From positions 124,001 through 188,000 of the forward strand of contig JAUNJF010000001.1 of NCBI GenBank assembly GCA_030533405.1: a stretch of 64,000 nucleotides of DNA, written 5' to 3'. A model generated the notes under the pieces. It was given only the letters and a program-made list of their open reading frames with translations. It had not been told where the DNA came from and searched no databases. Shown here in pieces: positions 61,310-64,000 of the stretch; positions within the stretch are counted from its first letter, which is position 1; the number at the start of each line of letters is the position of its first letter. This DNA comes from Eubacteriales bacterium. GTDB taxonomy: Bacteria; Bacillota; Clostridia; Lachnospirales; Lachnospiraceae. Made by a program: the position numbers and the translations under genes.

Positions 61310-61913
61310 GATGCGAAAACAAACCGTGTGTCTCATTTTGTTTTTAGGAAGTGTGGTATCGCTTTGTGGATGCAAGAAAGTAGCGTTTCGCCATGATATG
61401 AGGAATGTGGAAGAACGAGATTACGCAACCGTTTTAATTTTGCATGAAAATGAAGAGGATGAGAATTATCAAATGGTGCTGGGAATTGCAAAAGAGAAAA
61501 TCGTAGGAGAAAAAAGTATGGTGGAGGATGTGAGTCGTTGGGAGGAAGCAGATCTTTTGGCATTGCAAAAGGATTATGAAAATGTGAAAGGAAAGAATTT
61601 GTCATTGGCGCATTTAAAGGTCATTTTGTGTAACTGCGTACCGAGTCATGCGACGATTGAAATGTTGGAGAAAGAAAATGATGTGGCAAAAACCTGTCCT
61701 GTTTTGATTGTGGAGCAGGAAGAGGAATTTCAGAACTATATGAAGGAATCCAAGGAGCCTGTTGGGAATTATCTGGAACGATTGATACGAATACAGGAGA
61801 AAAAGGGTAAAAAGCTGACATGGTTGTTGGATTACAGTAAACAAATGCATGAGGATGACGACTTGCAGATTATGGTACTGAAAAAGCGAAAAGAAGGTTA
61901 CGAAATTGAATAA
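61302..61913 (+). CDS. Shortened spore germinant receptor subunit C-like lipoprotein
   Basis: About 203 residues. The signal sequence ends in lipobox LCGC near residue 21. The mature protein resembles the first domain of GerAC: a start with acidic Asn-Val-Glu-Glu text and GKNLSLAHLKVILCNC, which recalls the GKNLSYGHLKVIIIG segment of the family. GerAC is normally 370-400 residues with three domains; only the first is present and the ORF ends with a clean stop. It overlaps gerAB, so it is translated with it. It may be a natural short form or a truncated gene. Confidence 0.65.
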   Translation: MRRMRKQTVCLILFLGSVVSLCGCKKVAFRHDMRNVEERDYATVLILHENEEDENYQMVLGIAKEKIVGEKSMVEDVSRWEEADLLALQKDYENVKGKNLSLAHLKVILCNCVPSHATIEMLEKENDVAKTCPVLIVEQEEEFQNYMKESKEPVGNYLERLIRIQEKKGKKLTWLLDYSKQMHEDDDLQIMVLKKRKEGYEIE

Positions 61914-61985
61914 TTTATAATATGTCGGAAATACTTCAAATACATGTAGTGATAAATGTTGATGAGATTGGAAGGAAGGGTGTAT

Positions 61986-62756
61986 ATGAAGTTATTTCGT
62001 GACATGTTTGCAGCGATATTAATAGGGGTTGTAGGCGGATTAGCGGTATCTGTATTTTCGTATTATCAAAATCATAAAGAGGGTGGATTGTTACAGACGG
62101 CATCAGCGGTGGTAAACAGTTTTAACACAGTAGCAACCGCGTATGCAGGAGAGGAGCAAAAAGCACTTGCGGTCAGTGCAATGATGCCGGAGGATGGGGA
62201 GGCGCTATCGTATGATGGGATTCTTCGTTTTCATGTACGTGCAAACAGTGACCAGAAGAAGGATCAGGAATTAAAGCTGGCAGTAAAGGATGATGTGTTG
62301 CAATTTTTAAAACCAAGACTGGAGGAGTGCGAAAATGTTACGGAAAGCCGAACGGTGCTTTTAGAAAATTTGCAAAACATTTATACAATTGCAAAAAAGA
62401 AAGTGGAAGAACAGGGATATGATTATCCAATAGCAGTATATATGACAAAGGAGGAATTTCCTGCAAAGGAATATGGAGATTTGACATTCCCGGCGGGGGA
62501 GTATCAGGCACTTCGAATTGATATCGGAGAGGCACAGGGGAAGAACTGGTGGTGTGTGATGTTTCCGCCGTTATGTTTTGTTGATTCGTCAACGGCAGTT
62601 GTAACACAGGAGGGAAAGGAAGCATTAAAGCATGCTTTGACGCAAGAGGAATTTCGGATGCTGTTCAAACAGGGAATTGAAAATGAGGATGATATTACCA
62701 TTCGGAGAGAATCGTATTTTTATAACTGGTGGAAAGAACATCAGAAAGAAAAATAA
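61986..62756 (+). CDS. spoIIR: Stage II sporulation protein R
   Basis: About 256 residues. SpoIIR is secreted from the forespore and triggers SpoIIGA processing of pro-sigma-E. A signal anchor (MFAAILIGVVGGLAVSVFSY) precedes the domain LRFHVRANSDQKKDQELKLA and VKDDVLQFLKPRL, then FPAGEYQALRIDIGEAQGKN and NWWCVMFPPLCFVD, the hallmark of SpoIIR. ATG 61986 follows AAGGAAGG and is preferred over 61956. This gene is a strong sign that the organism can form endospores. Confidence 0.92.
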   Translation: MKLFRDMFAAILIGVVGGLAVSVFSYYQNHKEGGLLQTASAVVNSFNTVATAYAGEEQKALAVSAMMPEDGEALSYDGILRFHVRANSDQKKDQELKLAVKDDVLQFLKPRLEECENVTESRTVLLENLQNIYTIAKKKVEEQGYDYPIAVYMTKEEFPAKEYGDLTFPAGEYQALRIDIGEAQGKNWWCVMFPPLCFVDSSTAVVTQEGKEALKHALTQEEFRMLFKQGIENEDDITIRRESYFYNWWKEHQKEK

Positions 62757-62801
62757 AAAATGGGGTCGTATTTTGTGAGTGAATATCACGAGGCGACCCC
62801 A
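62753..62801 (-). terminator. Rho-independent terminator (minus strand) for the GntR gene
   Basis: TGGGGTCG and CGACCCCA are perfect 8-bp arms. On the minus strand a run of six T follows, so it ends the GntR gene; on the plus strand it may also mark the end of spoIIR. Confidence 0.7.
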
Positions 62802-62837
62802 TTGGTATGTGCATATGCAAGAATTCGATTGCTTTGA

Positions 62838-63512
62838 TTAAGCGAGAGAATCCTTTAAATTTTTGATTACAATTAATTCCTGGTTATATAAATGTTTACG
62901 CATAATTTCGCGCGCTGTTTTAACATCATTTGTCAAAATGGCATTGGTAATCTCGTAGTGTTCCTCTACCAAAATATCGTGGTAAGAAAAGTCCTTTACA
63001 TATTCCACACGGTAACGATATACCTGCTCGCGCAAGTTGTGCGCCATATTGATTAATCGTTGATTTTTGGTGATTTCAAAGATTACATCATGGAACATCA
63101 CATCACCATCTACGATATTCTGAACATGCTTTGTAGCGATGGCTTCTTTGAATTGATTACATGCCTGTTTGAGCTTTTCTTTGCCTTCTTCGTCAATTCT
63201 CTCGCATGCCAATTCTACGGATAATTCTTCGATTGCGGTGCGAACTTCTAACGCGTCACGCAAATCCTTTTCTGTGATGCGGGCAACCTCTGCGCCCTTG
63301 CGAGGAATCATAACAACAAGTCCCTCTAATTCTAACATTCGAATCGCCTCTCTGACAGGTGTTCGGCTAACCCCTAACATTGTGGCTAATTTTATTTCCA
63401 TTAATCGTTCTCCTGGTGAAAATTCACCAGTTACAATTGCTTGTCTTAATGCCTGAAACACGACATCACGAAGTGGAAGATATTCATTTTTTCCGTCATA
63501 TTTTAATTCCAT
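62838..63512 (-). CDS. GntR-family (FadR-type) transcriptional regulator
   Basis: About 224 residues. The N-terminal winged helix has VFQALRQAIVTGEFSPGERL, ATMLGVSRTPVREAIRMLE and LVVMIPRKGAEVARI. The C-terminal FCD domain has an Asp/His metal set (DALEVRTAIEELSVELA, GDVMFHDVIFEI, EEHYEITNAI). The effector is a small carboxylate or metal-bound ligand, typically. The start at 63512 has AAGGTG at the correct distance, unlike 63518. It lies 37 bp from ispE, in the same direction, a known neighbour arrangement in Clostridia. Confidence 0.85.
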   Translation of the reverse strand: MELKYDGKNEYLPLRDVVFQALRQAIVTGEFSPGERLMEIKLATMLGVSRTPVREAIRMLELEGLVVMIPRKGAEVARITEKDLRDALEVRTAIEELSVELACERIDEEGKEKLKQACNQFKEAIATKHVQNIVDGDVMFHDVIFEITKNQRLINMAHNLREQVYRYRVEYVKDFSYHDILVEEHYEITNAILTNDVKTAREIMRKHLYNQELIVIKNLKDSLA

Positions 63513-63548
63513 ATTCATTCACCTTCTCTGTTATGTTATAAATGTTGT

Positions 63549-64000
63549 TTAATTGAATGGTTTTACGATATAGACCTGACCTGCTAACCCCTTATCTCGA
63601 ATGGCCGCTCTTGCTTTTTCTGCAGCGGCTTTCTGGTCGGGAGCGAACAATCCAAATACAGTTGGACCAGATCCGCTCATCAAGGCATTCATTGCACCAT
63701 GTTCCTTCATGCAGCTTTTTAATTCTGAAATGACAGGATGTTCTGGTATGGTAACCGTTTCCAATACATTTTCCAATCGGTCAGAAATTCCCTGTAAATT
63801 TCCCTGTGCAATGGCCTCTATCATGCCATCAATATCAGGGTGGTTTGTCAAACCATTAGCGTCTAAATGTTCATAAACAAACTTGGTTGAAACACTAATA
63901 GGTGGTTTGGCAATTAAAATGTGACAATTTGGCATAGAAGAAAGAGGTGTCAAAATCTCGCCGATTCCTTCGGAAAGCGCTGTTCCACGCAAAATGCAAT
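63549..64000 (-). CDS. ispE: 4-diphosphocytidyl-2-C-methyl-D-erythritol kinase, 3' part (5' end outside window)
   Basis: A GHMP kinase fragment of about 150 residues, cut by the right edge. The segment RGTALSEGIGEILTPL belongs to the end of the family's GGTA-type loop, ILIAKPPISVSTKFVYEHLD is the following strand and helix, and LMSGSGPTVFGLF is the third GHMP motif. IspE phosphorylates CDP-methylerythritol in the MEP isoprenoid pathway. The frame has no stop to the right edge. Confidence is high because of the PPISVST and SGSGPT elements. Confidence 0.88.
   Translation of the reverse strand, partial: CILRGTALSEGIGEILTPLSSMPNCHILIAKPPISVSTKFVYEHLDANGLTNHPDIDGMIEAIAQGNLQGISDRLENVLETVTIPEHPVISELKSCMKEHGAMNALMSGSGPTVFGLFAPDQKAAAEKARAAIRDKGLAGQVYIVKPFN

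Noticed and set aside
1-64000. tRNA, rRNA, CRISPR arrays, prophage or intact insertion sequences
   Set aside because: I saw no cloverleaf-like sequences, rRNA cores, regularly spaced repeats, phage structural genes or intact transposase genes in the window.

Overview
The window reads as a low-GC, Gram-positive, anaerobic gut-type clostridium, most likely a motile spore-former of the Lachnospiraceae. This rests on gene families and layout, not on a marker gene: there are no rRNA or tRNA genes here. A Maf-like flagellin glycosyltransferase with pseudaminic acid genes points to flagella. spoIIR, a gerA-type operon, a SPOCS/LysM coat-type protein and a SleB-family hydrolase point to endospores. 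PadR/DUF2812, LytTR/LiaF-like and BceRS-like modules fit the same family.

Layout. (1) 1-6275: an AT-rich operon that builds or moves an acyl group on carrier proteins (KAS III-like enzyme cut by the left edge, two adenylating enzymes, two acyl carrier proteins, a GNAT-like protein, an SDR and an MBL-fold hydrolase). (2) 6301-14526: a pseudaminic acid/flagellar glycosylation block (pseG, pseB, maf-like DUF115 gene, a glycosyltransferase, pseC, and a family 2 glycosyltransferase on the minus strand), bordered by two remnants of Rpn-type nuclease genes. (3) 15088-15870: a LuxR-type regulator in heavily structured flanks. (4) 16222-26916: one long operon joining 5-oxoprolinase subunits pxpA, pxpB and pxpC to a NitT/TauT-type ABC importer, a cytidylate-kinase-like protein, a biotin carboxyl carrier protein, a biotin carboxylase, a flavin reductase, a 4-hydroxybutyrate-dehydrogenase-like enzyme and biotin ligase. 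A biotin-dependent carboxyltransferase follows separately at 31889. (5) 26940-31602: a broken GGDEF/EAL gene and an OmpR-type two-component system. (6) 33627-36220: sppA, an RDD protein and a membrane protein. (7) 36305-51999: regulatory and antimicrobial-stress-type modules (LytTR/LiaF-like, two-component systems, PadR, FtsX-type and ABC-2-type exporters), with a run of decayed genes at 41522-44194. (8) 52045-52502: a 458-bp near-perfect palindrome without genes. (9) 52600-64000: YwmB, a PRTase, SleB-like hydrolase, SPOCS-LysM protein, HD-GYP protein, gerA operon, spoIIR, a GntR regulator and the 3' part of ispE.

The most interesting items are the giant palindrome; a dispersed ~100-bp intergenic repeat family with four copies and signs of paired-base covariation; the biotin-linked oxoprolinase/lactam operon with a terminator just upstream of its first gene; and the carrier-protein acyl pathway fused to the flagellar sugar locus. 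Two small genes too short for usual calling (40336-40437 and 53485-53619) are also described. All functional calls are from reading the translated sequence and recalling families; no database search was possible.
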